In this document: piece by piece, positions 1 to 8,176 of the stretch
Numbering within the stretch: the stretch's first letter is position 1
How the letters are laid out: the number at the start of each line of letters is the position of its first letter
Assembly (NCBI RefSeq): GCF_000688255.1
Contig: NZ_JHYS01000019.1
Span: 1 to 49,752, forward strand
Origin: Simplicispira psychrophila DSM 11588
GTDB lineage: Bacteria > Pseudomonadota > Gammaproteobacteria > Burkholderiales > Burkholderiaceae_C
Length of the DNA: 49,752 nucleotides
Direction: 5' to 3'
Program-made: the position numbers and the translations under genes
The notes under the pieces: generated by a model
What the model saw: the letters and a program-made list of their open reading frames with translations, nothing else
Told to the model about the DNA's origin: nothing
Database searches by the model: none

Positions 1-320
<320 letters not shown>

Positions 321-1011
321 ACGCGAAGACGGGGAGATTGAGCGCGAATTTGAAGCGGCTTACCCATCATTGGTGGCTGGCCTGTTCCAACTTATGGCCC
401 AGACCCTAAAAGAATTGCCGAGCACCCAACTGCCCGCAAACGAGAACATCCGCATGGCCGGCTTCGCGCGTCTGGGTGTTGCTATGGAGCGCGCTATGGG
501 CGAACCCGACGGCGAGTTCTTGCGCCAGTTCCACATCTCGCGCCAAGAAAGCATTGCCCGCACCCTTGATTCCAGTCCAGCAGCCGCAGCGCTTATGGAT
601 TGGTTTGAAGCCCGCAACAAGCGCAGTGCAGAAATGTCGGTCAAGGCGTTGATGCTGGAGGTCGAAGGCTTCAAGCCGCACGGTGCCGAGGCATGGCCCA
701 AGACCCCCAAAGGCTTCGGTGATGCACTGCGCCGCGCCGCCCCGTCGCTACGTTATGTGGGGGTCGAAGTGAAGTCTTTGGGCAAGGTCGGTGGGGCCGT
801 AAAGTGGGGAGTGCGCGATTGCAGTGGCGGGGGATATTTATCCAAACCATGTCCTGCAAGTCCTGCAAGTCCTGCTAAACACCCCAAAACCCCTGTTTTT
901 GCTGAAAATTTAAGCAAAAATCAGGACATCAGGACTTGCAGGACATTAATTCAAAACTATCCCCCGCGCACTGCCGACACGGGTAATGAGATGGTTGAGG
1001 TGGACTTCTGA
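321..1011 (+). pseudogene. Phage/ICE-type ATPase or primase-helicase, 5'-truncated remnant
   Basis: The frame is open from the IS end to the TGA at 1009-1011. The start of the gene is missing, cut off by the insertion sequence. The residues (EIEREFEAAYPSLVAGLFQL, then RMAGFARLGVAMERAMG and GEFLRQF) resemble the C-terminal helical part of large prophage and ICE ATP-binding proteins. In those proteins a run like PRMADFAxW and FLxxY follows an AAA/primase-helicase core. No Walker motifs remain. The 3' part (about 845-945) carries TCCTGCAAG repeats and encodes a low-complexity Pro/Ala/Ser stretch. The ATG at 370 is an internal Met. The family assignment is by pattern memory, so treat it as moderate. 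Confidence 0.6.
850..945. repeat. TCCTGCAAG direct repeats with a 16-bp inverted copy
   Basis: TGTCCTGCAAGTCCTG at 850-865 continues as a further TCCTGCAAGTCCTGC. Its perfect reverse complement lies at 930-945. The arms are about 64 bp apart and inside the 3' part of the truncated ATPase gene. Confidence 0.8.
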
Positions 1012-1484
1012 TGCCCGCCCCCCTTTACCCTCTGGGCCATAAACTGGAGAGTGCTCCTACTTTGACCGCGCCGCAGACCCTGAACATGGCGCGAGATTTA
1101 GGCGTGGCGCTGGCGCTGGACGGCACCGAGTTGCGTGCAGTCGGTGGCCGCAATGCCATCACCGAGCTGGCCCCTCACATCCGCGCCTGCAAGGCTGAGC
1201 TGGTGCGCTTGCTGACCATGCAAGCCGCCAACGACCGCACCATTCCAGCACCCGGCCAGCACCATGCGGACACCGTGCCAGCACCCGAGCCGGAACCTGA
1301 GCCGACCGACTGGCGCGCACTGGATGCTGCATACCTTGCACACCACATCAACTGCCCCACCTGCATAGCTGCAGGGCGAGGTATTCGCTACGGCCTGCGC
1401 TGTGGCGTGGGTGCCGCGCTGTGGACGGCCTACGACAACGCCGCGCGCAACACGCCACCGCCGTGGCACAAGCCACCACGCTGA
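1011..1484 (+). CDS. Island protein with TubC_N-like segment
   Basis: A 157-residue protein whose ATG overlaps the stop of the preceding ATPase remnant (TGATG), so the two were translationally coupled. Residues about 27-62 (MARDLGVALALDGTELRAVGG, then ITELAPHIRACKAELVRLL) resemble the TubC N-terminal docking fold, a short beta-beta-alpha module often found in small prophage and ICE proteins. The middle is rich in Pro and Glu (APEPEPEPTD). The C-terminal part has two Cys pairs (NCPTCIAAG, LRCG) that might bind a metal. The function is unknown. The match is from sequence pattern only. Confidence 0.55.
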   Translation: MPAPLYPLGHKLESAPTLTAPQTLNMARDLGVALALDGTELRAVGGRNAITELAPHIRACKAELVRLLTMQAANDRTIPAPGQHHADTVPAPEPEPEPTDWRALDAAYLAHHINCPTCIAAGRGIRYGLRCGVGAALWTAYDNAARNTPPPWHKPPR

Positions 1485-1575
1485 CCACCAGCACGCCCAC
1501 ACCACCCAGCCCGGCCACTGCGCCGGGTTTCTTTTTGCTGGCGCTGAATGGCACGCACGCGCCGGATGCAATGGC

Positions 1576-1900
1576 GGTATCCAAGGCGCAAGTATCCAAG
1601 CTGGTATCCATCGAAAGCTGGCATTTAACAGGCCGTGGTTGACAGCATGGTTGACAGCAGAACCGACGTTTTCATGTGGGCGTAACAGCGGGCGTAACAG
1701 CAAAAGCAGTGTTTCCAAGCTGGGTGTAACCAACGCTGTAACCATCGAATCGGGCACTTTGTGATGGTTACCAAGGGCGCGGTTACCAGACTGGTTACCA
1801 ATGAAACCGCCATTCACCAACGGTAAACATGCCCTGGTAAACAACGCGGTAAACACGCAATCACGCGGTACGCACGAGCCGGTACGCAGACTGGTGCGCA
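1576..1900 (+). repeat. Ladder of triplicated GGTNNNCA words with 15/14 and 12 nt spacing
   Basis: Octamers of form GGTNNNCA occur in groups, and each group uses its own NNN. GGTATCCA (one copy AGTATCCA) is at 1576, 1591 and 1603. TGGTTGACAGCA is in perfect tandem at 1636 and 1648. GGGCGTAACAGC is in perfect tandem at 1678 and 1690. GTTTCC at 1711 is followed by GTAACC at 1726 and 1738. GGTTACCA is at 1766, 1781 and 1793. GGTAAACA is at 1822, 1836 and 1848. GGTACGCA is at 1867 and 1881, with GGTGCGCA at 1893. Step sizes are 14-15 then 12. Five groups translate locally as V-x-K-x-x-V-x-x-L-V-x-x-E-type modules, but in different frames. Confidence 0.8.
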
Positions 1901-1993
1901 CGGAAACCGCATAAATCGGCGCGTACTTTTCGGGGTCACCCATAGGCGAAACCACACGCATCGCCCGCGTGCGTGAGAGGTGCCATGGCAGTC

Positions 1994-2092
1994 GGCAACC
2001 TGAGAAAACCTGAGGTTGCCAGCCGAGCGAACAGACCGCCCTGTTAGCAATTGTTATGGTTCAAGGTGCAGTGCGACCTGTCTAAACCTGTC
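1994..2092. repeat. Paired CCTG words and inverted repeat
   Basis: GGCAACC (1994-2000) and GGTTGCC (2014-2020) form an inverted repeat that encloses two AACCTGAG copies 10 nt apart. A second pair, ACCTGTC at 2076-2082 and 2086-2092, has the same 10-nt step. No function is known. Confidence 0.55.
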
Positions 2093-2460
2093 CTTTCTGC
2101 TGGCGCTGGTCAGCCACTGCATCGACATTCCGAACAGTACGCCCGCGCGAGGCCGGCGACCACCCGCAGCAAATGTGTGGCCGTCACACAATTGGCCCCA
2201 CGTTCCTGAAAATTTCGGAGCGTAAGCGCCAATCGCTTGTGCCCTATCACCTATGCGCCGCAGTGCAACCCCCGGTTGCAAGCTGGCCGATGTTTGCTGG
2301 TCAGTGGCCATCACCGCCCAATTACGGGATTCCCCCGCATTTGATTGGAGCCGCTGATGGTTAGCGCCGCAGTGGTTAGCGCCCGCAGGCATATTTGCGC
2401 AGCGCTGACTGCCAGATTCCCAAAATCGTCTTACATCCGCCCTTACATCCTGAGCCAAAG

Positions 2461-2493
2461 AAAAAGCGCGCTACCTAATTGATAGCGCGCTTT
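2461..2493 (-). terminator. Rho-independent terminator of the tRNA gene
   Basis: An 11-bp perfect stem, AAAGCGCGCTA (2463-2473) with TAGCGCGCTTT (2483-2493), has a 9-nt loop. Read on the minus strand it is followed by TTTTTCTTT. It lies just downstream of the tRNA at 2506-2582. Confidence 0.85.
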
Positions 2494-2505
2494 CCTTGCT
2501 GGTAT

Positions 2506-2582
2506 TGGTAGGGCGTGAGTGACTTGAACACTCGACCAAAGGATTATGAGTCCTCTGCTCTAACCAACTGAGCTAACGCCCC
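2506..2582 (-). tRNA. tRNA with CAU anticodon (tRNA-Met or lysidine-type tRNA-Ile2)
   Basis: Read on the minus strand it starts GGGGCGTTAGCTC and folds as a full cloverleaf of 77 nt. The D-arm is AGCTCAGTTGGTTAGAGC, the anticodon loop is CTCATAA, the T-arm is GAGTG-TTCAAGT-CACTC, and the end ACCA is encoded. The acceptor pairs GGGGCGT with ACGCCCT, leaving a G-U at 1-72. The anticodon arm and variable loop (GGACTCATAATCC then TTGGTCG) resemble E. coli tRNA-Ile2 more than elongator tRNA-Met, but this is a comparison from memory. The 3' end faces the island, the usual orientation for an integration site. Confidence 0.88.
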
Positions 2583-2633
2583 CTGTTTCTGCTGCCTTCT
2601 TGGGCAGTTCGGGAAGCTGGCTATTGTAGGGGC

Positions 2634-3638
2634 TTACTTGTGGTAGCTGAGCGCATTGGAAATCAGCTTGGAGGTGATGTCCACAATCTGGATCATCCGG
2701 TCGTAAGGCATACGTATCGGGCCAATCACGCCCAGCGTGCCAACCACTTGGCCATCGACCTCGTAAGGGGCGCTGACCACCGACAACTCTTCAAACGGCG
2801 CTACTTGGCTTTCGCCGCCAATATAGATCCGTACCCCTTCTGCTACGCTGGAGACATCCAGTAAACGCAAAATTTGCGTTTTTTGCTCAAACATATCAAA
2901 GGCGCGGCGCAAGTTGCCCATGTCTTTAGAGAAATCACTCACCGCCAGCAAATTGCGCTCGCCCGAGATGACTACTTCATCTTGCGCCTGACTCAGCGCC
3001 TCCGAGCTGATATTCACCGCCGCCTGCATAAGTGCAGCAATTTCGCCGCGTAGCATCTCCACTTCTGTTTTCAGCCGCTCACGCACCTGCTCCATGGCCA
3101 TACCAGCGTAGTGCTGGTTCAAAAAATTGGCTACTTCAACCAGCTGGCTCTGGGTAAAGTCCGTCTCAGAAAATATCACTCGGTTTTGCACGTCACCCTC
3201 GGGCGACACAATGATCACCAGAAAACGCCGCTCTGACAGACGCAAAAATTCGATATGGCGAAACACCGAATTGCGCCGCGGCGCCATCACCACCCCGACA
3301 AACTGCGACAGGTTGGACAACAAATGTGCTGCACTGGCAATGACTTTTTGGGGTTGCTCAGCAACCAATGACGGTAGCGCCAATTGCTCATGGTGCACGG
3401 TCAGCATCGTGTCTACAAACAATCGGTAGCCCTTGGCTGTTGGGATTCGGCCTGCAGAAGTGTGTGGACTGGCAATCAGTCCCAACTCCTCCAGATCAGC
3501 CATGACATTGCGGATGGTTGCAGAGGAAAGATCCAGACCTGATGCCCGCGAAAGCGTGCGCGATCCTACGGGCTGACCATCTTCGATATAGCGTTCAACT
3601 AACGCTTTGAGCAACAACTTGGCGCGGTCATCCAACAT
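2634..3638 (-). CDS. hrcA: Heat-inducible transcription repressor HrcA
   Basis: A 334-residue protein, the normal length for HrcA, which binds CIRCE operators and represses groE/dnaK-type chaperone genes. The N-terminal winged helix is clear: [19 protein letters not shown], then the recognition region [30 protein letters not shown] (residues about 37-66). A GAF-like middle and the C-terminal [15 protein letters not shown] motif follow. It is transcribed away from nadK with about 25 bp between the two starts. I see no CIRCE inverted repeat in that gap, so its targets lie elsewhere. It ends about 50 bp from the tRNA. Confidence 0.97.
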   Translation of the reverse strand: MLDDRAKLLLKALVERYIEDGQPVGSRTLSRASGLDLSSATIRNVMADLEELGLIASPHTSAGRIPTAKGYRLFVDTMLTVHHEQLALPSLVAEQPQKVIASAAHLLSNLSQFVGVVMAPRRNSVFRHIEFLRLSERRFLVIIVSPEGDVQNRVIFSETDFTQSQLVEVANFLNQHYAGMAMEQVRERLKTEVEMLRGEIAALMQAAVNISSEALSQAQDEVVISGERNLLAVSDFSKDMGNLRRAFDMFEQKTQILRLLDVSSVAEGVRIYIGGESQVAPFEELSVVSAPYEVDGQVVGTLGVIGPIRMPYDRMIQIVDITSKLISNALSYHK

Positions 3639-3663
3639 GCCATGATTTTAATGATGTAATTTG

Positions 3664-4563
3664 ATGATGAAGCCCCATTTCCGCCATGTTGCTCTGATCG
3701 GTAAATACCAAGTTCCTGCCAGCGGCGCTCCCGTCCCAGGAGCGCAAAAGGTGCTGGAAGGGATCGCCCAGTTTCTGGTGGATCAAGGGTGCACGGTAGC
3801 CGTGGAAGCACAGACCGCCGCGAATACCCAGCTCAGCCAGTATGCAGCGCTGGAGACAGACGAAATTGGGAAGCAATGTGATCTTGGTTTGGTCGTGGGA
3901 GGTGATGGCACGATGCTGAGTATTGGCCGCCAGGTGGCGTCTTACGGCACACCGTTGATTGGTATCAACCAGGGGCGTCTTGGATTCGTCACGGATATTC
4001 CACTGGATGGCTACCAAGATACGCTCGCTCCCATGCTACGGGGAGAATACGAAGAAGACCATCGCCCCCTCATGTATGCGCGCGTAATTCGCGACAACGT
4101 ATGTGTATATGACGCCTTTGCAATGAATGACGTCGTAGTCAACCGGGGCTCGGCTTCCGGCATGGTCGAACTGCGTGTCGAAGTGGGCGGTCATTTTGTT
4201 GCTAACCAAAGAGCGGATGGATTGATTATTGCGTCACCTACCGGATCCACTGCCTACGCCCTGTCCGCCGGGGGACCCATGCTGCATCCCTCCATTCCCG
4301 GCTGGGTTTTGGTGCCGATTGCGCCGCACACCCTGTCCAATCGCCCGATCGTCTTGGCCGATGTCACAGAAATTGCTATTGAAATCGTGAGTGGGCGCGG
4401 CGCTAGCGCGAGTTTTGACATGCAGTCGCTCGCATCCCTCTTGCATGGAGACCGCATTCTTGTCACCCGATCAGAATACTGCGTCCGCTTTTTGCATCCA
4501 AGAGGATGGAGCTACTTTGACACGCTGCGGAAAAAATTACGCTGGAACGAAGGAGGTTCCTGA
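3664..4563 (+). CDS. nadK: NAD kinase
   Basis: ATP-dependent NAD kinase that makes NADP, about 299 residues. The diagnostic GGDGT is at residues 79-83, followed by the NADK-type [10 protein letters not shown] (about 153-162) and the [15 protein letters not shown] loop (about 191-205). The frame can be extended to a TTG at 3661. The ATG at 3664 or the next one at 3667 is more likely, but there is no strong ribosome site to decide. It is divergent from hrcA, and its stop is 2 nt before recN, suggesting co-transcription. Confidence 0.96.
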   Translation: MMKPHFRHVALIGKYQVPASGAPVPGAQKVLEGIAQFLVDQGCTVAVEAQTAANTQLSQYAALETDEIGKQCDLGLVVGGDGTMLSIGRQVASYGTPLIGINQGRLGFVTDIPLDGYQDTLAPMLRGEYEEDHRPLMYARVIRDNVCVYDAFAMNDVVVNRGSASGMVELRVEVGGHFVANQRADGLIIASPTGSTAYALSAGGPMLHPSIPGWVLVPIAPHTLSNRPIVLADVTEIAIEIVSGRGASASFDMQSLASLLHGDRILVTRSEYCVRFLHPRGWSYFDTLRKKLRWNEGGS

Positions 4564-4565
4564 GA

Positions 4566-6224
4566 ATGGCCCTCAAGCGCATCACTCTGCGCGATTTCGT
4601 GATTGTTCAAGCGCTCGATCTTGATCTGAGCACGGGCTTTACCGCTTTAACGGGTGAAACAGGTGCTGGCAAATCGATTCTGATAGATGCACTGCAGTTG
4701 ACGCTCGGCGCCAGAGCAGACCCAGGCGTAGTTCGAGAAGGCGCACAACGCACTGACGTCAGCGCCGAATTTGATTGTCCTGCAACGCTGCATCCCTGGT
4801 TGGATAAAGCCGGATTTGAAACCGATGACAGTCTGCTGCTGCGGCGAACGGTCGACAGCCAAAGCAAAAGCCGTGCCTGGATCAATGGCAGCCCAGCCAC
4901 GGCGTCTCAATTGCGTTTTGCTGGCGGACAGCTCATCGATATTCACGGCCAGCATGCCTGGCAGAAACTCACGCAATCTGAAGCGGCGCGCAACTTGCTG
5001 GATGCATACGCTGGCGCCAGCGACCAAGAGGTCGTAGCCAATTGGAGTCACTGGCGTTCTGCACAAAAAACATTGGAACATGCACGAACAGCACAGGAAT
5101 CGCTGCAGCGTGAACGTGAACGCCTGCAGTGGCAAATTGCAGAAGTCGGAAAACTGGCACCCGTCGAGCAGGAATGGGAAGAGCTCAATACCCAGCACAC
5201 ACGCCTGGCCCATGCGCAATCTCTGCTCGAGGCAGCGCAAAGCGCCATTACCGAACTCGATGATGACGAAGCAAGTGCCAGCAGGCACCTGTCTCGTGCC
5301 CACCACTTGCTGACTGAGCTGGAGCATCTCGAACCTGAATTCGTGAACCTGACGGACATCCTCGCTTCCAGCATGGCACAAGCCCATGAAGCAGCACGCG
5401 CATTGCAGCTGTATCTGCGCCGCACCGAACTCGATCCACACCGGCTTGGCGAACTGGATGCCAGACTGTCACTGTGGCTCAGTCTTGCACGGCGCTATAG
5501 ACGCGATCCAGTGGAGCTCCCATCTCTTTTCAATGCATGGAAGAGCGAACTGCGGCAACTGGATGCAGCCGCAGATCTGGCCTCTCTGGAGGAGGCTGAA
5601 AGTGTTTGCGCCAAGGCCTACCTGGATACGGCGCGCCAGTTGTCCTTAGCCCGCAACAAAGCAGCGCCCCGACTATCACGGGCCATCAGCAAAGCCATGC
5701 AAGAATTGGGCATGGTAGGCGGTCATTTTGATGTGCTCATAGAAAGAGCCACTGAACCCAGTAGCCACGGCGTCGATGAAATTTTGTTTCGGGTTGCTAG
5801 TCATGCGGGCACGACACTGCGACCCATCGCCAAAGTGGCCTCTGGTGGCGAACTCTCGCGCATTTCTCTGGCCATCGCAGTAGCCACCAGCTCACTGGGG
5901 ACTGCCGACACTTTGATCTTTGACGAAGTCGATTCAGGCGTTGGCGGGGCAGTGGCAGAAACCGTAGGGCGTCTGATGCAGCAATTGGGGCATGACCGGC
6001 AGGTCTTGGCAGTCACCCATTTACCCCAGGTAGCCTCTCGCGCAGATCACCATTTGGTAGTCTCCAAATCCCAAGTGATGACGGGTGCATCCAGTACGGT
6101 CACGCTCGTGCAGCACGAGCAAAGAGTGGCTGAAGTGGCCCGCATGTTGGGTGGTGAACGCATCTCGGCCACCACTTTGGCCCATGCACGGGAAATGCTG
6201 GAGTCGGCAAATTCAATCACTTGA
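4566..6224 (+). CDS. recN: DNA repair protein RecN
   Basis: SMC-like ATPase used in double-strand break repair, 552 residues as expected. Walker A GETGAGKS is at residues 30-37. The middle is a long Gln/Glu/Arg-rich coiled coil. The ABC signature VASGGELSR is near residue 424 and Walker [14 protein letters not shown] near 448. The C-terminal VTHLPQVAS completes the head domain. An AGGAGGT ribosome site at about 4550 overlaps the end of nadK, so translation is tightly linked. No LexA box of the CTGT-N8-ACAG type is visible immediately upstream; the nadK promoter probably drives it. Confidence 0.97.
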   Translation: MALKRITLRDFVIVQALDLDLSTGFTALTGETGAGKSILIDALQLTLGARADPGVVREGAQRTDVSAEFDCPATLHPWLDKAGFETDDSLLLRRTVDSQSKSRAWINGSPATASQLRFAGGQLIDIHGQHAWQKLTQSEAARNLLDAYAGASDQEVVANWSHWRSAQKTLEHARTAQESLQRERERLQWQIAEVGKLAPVEQEWEELNTQHTRLAHAQSLLEAAQSAITELDDDEASASRHLSRAHHLLTELEHLEPEFVNLTDILASSMAQAHEAARALQLYLRRTELDPHRLGELDARLSLWLSLARRYRRDPVELPSLFNAWKSELRQLDAAADLASLEEAESVCAKAYLDTARQLSLARNKAAPRLSRAISKAMQELGMVGGHFDVLIERATEPSSHGVDEILFRVASHAGTTLRPIAKVASGGELSRISLAIAVATSSLGTADTLIFDEVDSGVGGAVAETVGRLMQQLGHDRQVLAVTHLPQVASRADHHLVVSKSQVMTGASSTVTLVQHEQRVAEVARMLGGERISATTLAHAREMLESANSIT

Positions 6225-6234
6225 GGAGCAAGCC

Positions 6235-7098
6235 ATGGCGCTGGAAATTGTCCTGATCACGGGGATGTCGGGCTCAGGAAAATCGGTTGCTTTACGAGCC
6301 CTTGAAGACGCTGGTTATTACTGCGTAGACAACCTTCCACCTGAACTCTTATCTCTGTTTGTCACCCTGGAGCCTAAAAACCATGGCAATAAGGTCGCTA
6401 TCGCCATGGACGTACGCAGCGCAACGTCTCTGCCCCAACTGCCGCAGTCGCTTGAGCGTCTGCGCAATCAAGGCGTAGTCATTCATTGCATTTTTCTGGA
6501 TGCTACGACGGATACGTTAATACGCCGTTTCTCTGAAACACGGCGACGCCACCCCTTATCTAACGATGCACTCAAGGAAGGTTCTAGGGCACTCATGCAG
6601 GCCATTGAACTGGAACGCGAGTTATTGGCTGATCTGAGAGAACAATCGCATGTGATTGACACCAGCACCATCCGATCTTCGCAATTGCAAGGCTATGTAA
6701 AGACTTTCATTTCCCCAACACCGGGACAGCTCAGTCTAGTATTTCAATCTTTTGCCTTCAAACGCGGGATTCCAGTGGATGCCGACTATGTTTTTGATGT
6801 GCGCATGCTGCCCAACCCCCATTACGAGCCTGAACTACGCGAACTAACAGGGCTGGATGAACCCGTCGCCAACTATCTGCGCCAACAACCGGAAGTGGCT
6901 TTGATGCGCAGCCATATTCAACAATTCCTAGAACATTGGCTCGATTTTTTGGCTCAGAACCACCGCAGCTACGTCACGGTTGCGATTGGCTGCACAGGAG
7001 GCCAGCACCGTTCCGTATACTTGGTAGAGCGGTTGGCAGAAACTTTCGGGCACCGCTGGACCACATTGCGGCGTCATCGGGAACTAGATGCCAAGTGA
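6235..7098 (+). CDS. rapZ: RNase adapter protein / nucleotide-binding protein RapZ
   Basis: A 287-residue P-loop protein. Walker A GMSGSGKS is at residues 10-17, [17 protein letters not shown] follows, and the C-terminal half ends in [16 protein letters not shown], all hallmarks of the RapZ/YvcJ family. In enterobacteria RapZ binds GlmZ sRNA and steers RNase E to control amino-sugar synthesis; whether that role holds here is unknown. The ATG at 6235 is chosen because GAGGAG lies 7 nt upstream and the length matches the family. The frame is open further upstream but overlaps recN. It is convergent with mutY. Confidence 0.95.
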   Translation: MALEIVLITGMSGSGKSVALRALEDAGYYCVDNLPPELLSLFVTLEPKNHGNKVAIAMDVRSATSLPQLPQSLERLRNQGVVIHCIFLDATTDTLIRRFSETRRRHPLSNDALKEGSRALMQAIELERELLADLREQSHVIDTSTIRSSQLQGYVKTFISPTPGQLSLVFQSFAFKRGIPVDADYVFDVRMLPNPHYEPELRELTGLDEPVANYLRQQPEVALMRSHIQQFLEHWLDFLAQNHRSYVTVAIGCTGGQHRSVYLVERLAETFGHRWTTLRRHRELDAK

Positions 7099-7135
7099 AA
7101 ACGCACAAGAGAAGCTGGCGTATTTTTTACGCCGA

Positions 7136-8176
7136 TCAAACAGTCTCCAGCAATTTTCGTATCGGCGCCGGCAAACCTAAAGAACGCCATTGTTCACTAC
7201 TGAACCAAGCTTCTTCATGATCCGGCAAAGCATTCACATCCAGCTCCACCATGACCGGATGCAAATGAAGATCTCGGTGAGTCAATACATGCAAAAAAGA
7301 TGGCAATTCCAGAATGCGCATCGCGCCTGCCAAAGCGCTCTGTGTGACCAATTCCCCACGGCTTGCATACATCGGCAGTGAATGCAGACCAGGCCAGATA
7401 CCAGTCGATGGTCGCCGATTCAGACAAACACGTCCCGTCGTATCGCGCAGTAGCAGCAGCCACCATGACTCGGATTTACGAATCAACTTGCGCGTCTTGA
7501 CGGGATATTTTTCAGGTGTACCTTCTTGCTGTGCCACGCATTGCGACTGCAAAGGACACTGCGTGCAAAGGGGCTTGCGCACAAGGCAGACCATGGCCCC
7601 CAAATCCATCAAGCCTTGGGTGTATCGCGGCATGGATTGCGCAAGATGGCTACTGGGCAGCAACTCTGTCGCACGCTCCCAGAGCGCGCGCTCGTTGGCT
7701 GCCAAGGCTAGGTCAGCGTCAAACCCAAGAATCCGTGTCAACACCCGGCGCACATTGGCATCCAAGATAGGCGCGCGTTCACCAAAACAAAAAGCGGCGA
7801 TCGCGCCCGCAGTGGAACGGCCAATACCAGGAAGACTTTGCAAAATCGCCGCCGTCGCCGGGAATGCTCCGCCATGCAGCGCCATCACTTGTCTGGCACA
7901 ACGGTGCAAATTGCGTGCGCGACTGTAATACCCCAATCCGCTCCAAAGCGCCAACACCTCATCTTCAGAGGCTTCAGCTAAGGCCGCTACGTCAGGAAAG
8001 CGTACCAAAAAACGCGGGTAGTATTCAAGCACCGTGCTCACCTGGGTTTGCTGCAGCATGACCTCCGACAACCACACCCGGTAAGGATCGCGAGTTTGTT
8101 GCCAAGGAAGATGGCTGCGACCGTGTTTTTCTTGCCAGCGCACCACGTGGGCAGAAAATATGCTTGTTTCGCTCAT
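7136..8176 (-). CDS. mutY: A/G-specific adenine glycosylase MutY
   Basis: A 346-residue base-excision enzyme that removes adenine mispaired with 8-oxoguanine. Catalytic Glu38 lies in SEVMLQQTQV, the helix-hairpin-helix is LPGIGRSTAGAIAAF (about 115-129), and the catalytic Asp is D139 in ILDANVRRV. The 4Fe-4S loop is C197-X6-C204-X2-C207-X5-C213. A NUDIX-like 8-oxoG recognition domain fills the C-terminal third. Its ATG overlaps the stop of the upstream GTPase gene (ATGA), so it is translationally coupled to it. Confidence 0.97.
   Translation of the reverse strand: MSETSIFSAHVVRWQEKHGRSHLPWQQTRDPYRVWLSEVMLQQTQVSTVLEYYPRFLVRFPDVAALAEASEDEVLALWSGLGYYSRARNLHRCARQVMALHGGAFPATAAILQSLPGIGRSTAGAIAAFCFGERAPILDANVRRVLTRILGFDADLALAANERALWERATELLPSSHLAQSMPRYTQGLMDLGAMVCLVRKPLCTQCPLQSQCVAQQEGTPEKYPVKTRKLIRKSESWWLLLLRDTTGRVCLNRRPSTGIWPGLHSLPMYASRGELVTQSALAGAMRILELPSFLHVLTHRDLHLHPVMVELDVNALPDHEEAWFSSEQWRSLGLPAPIRKLLETV

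Larger units (their letters stand above)
1485..2460. other. Gene-poor island end
   Basis: No convincing gene is visible on either strand in this stretch of nearly 1 kb. The open frames here (for example minus 2054-2458 and minus 1098-1961) have biased, low-quality translations with many Trp, Cys and His. What the stretch does contain is the word-triad ladder at 1576-1900, a paired-word region at 1994-2092, and two more doublets at 2359-2383 (GGTTAGCGCC twice) and 2430-2450 (CTTACATCC twice). It ends at the tRNA terminator. Confidence 0.6.

Noticed and set aside
1098-1961. 287-codon open frame on the minus strand at the island end
   Set aside because: It runs opposite a better plus-strand gene at 1011-1484 and through the word ladder. 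The translation has abnormal composition.
2054-2458. 134-codon open frame on the minus strand near the tRNA
   Set aside because: No recognisable domain and no ribosome site; it ends among repeated words. It could still be a decayed gene, but I cannot support it.
7117-7133. Hairpin GGCGTA/TACGCC between rapZ and mutY
   Set aside because: The stem is only 6 bp and the T-run is in the loop, so it is weak as a terminator.
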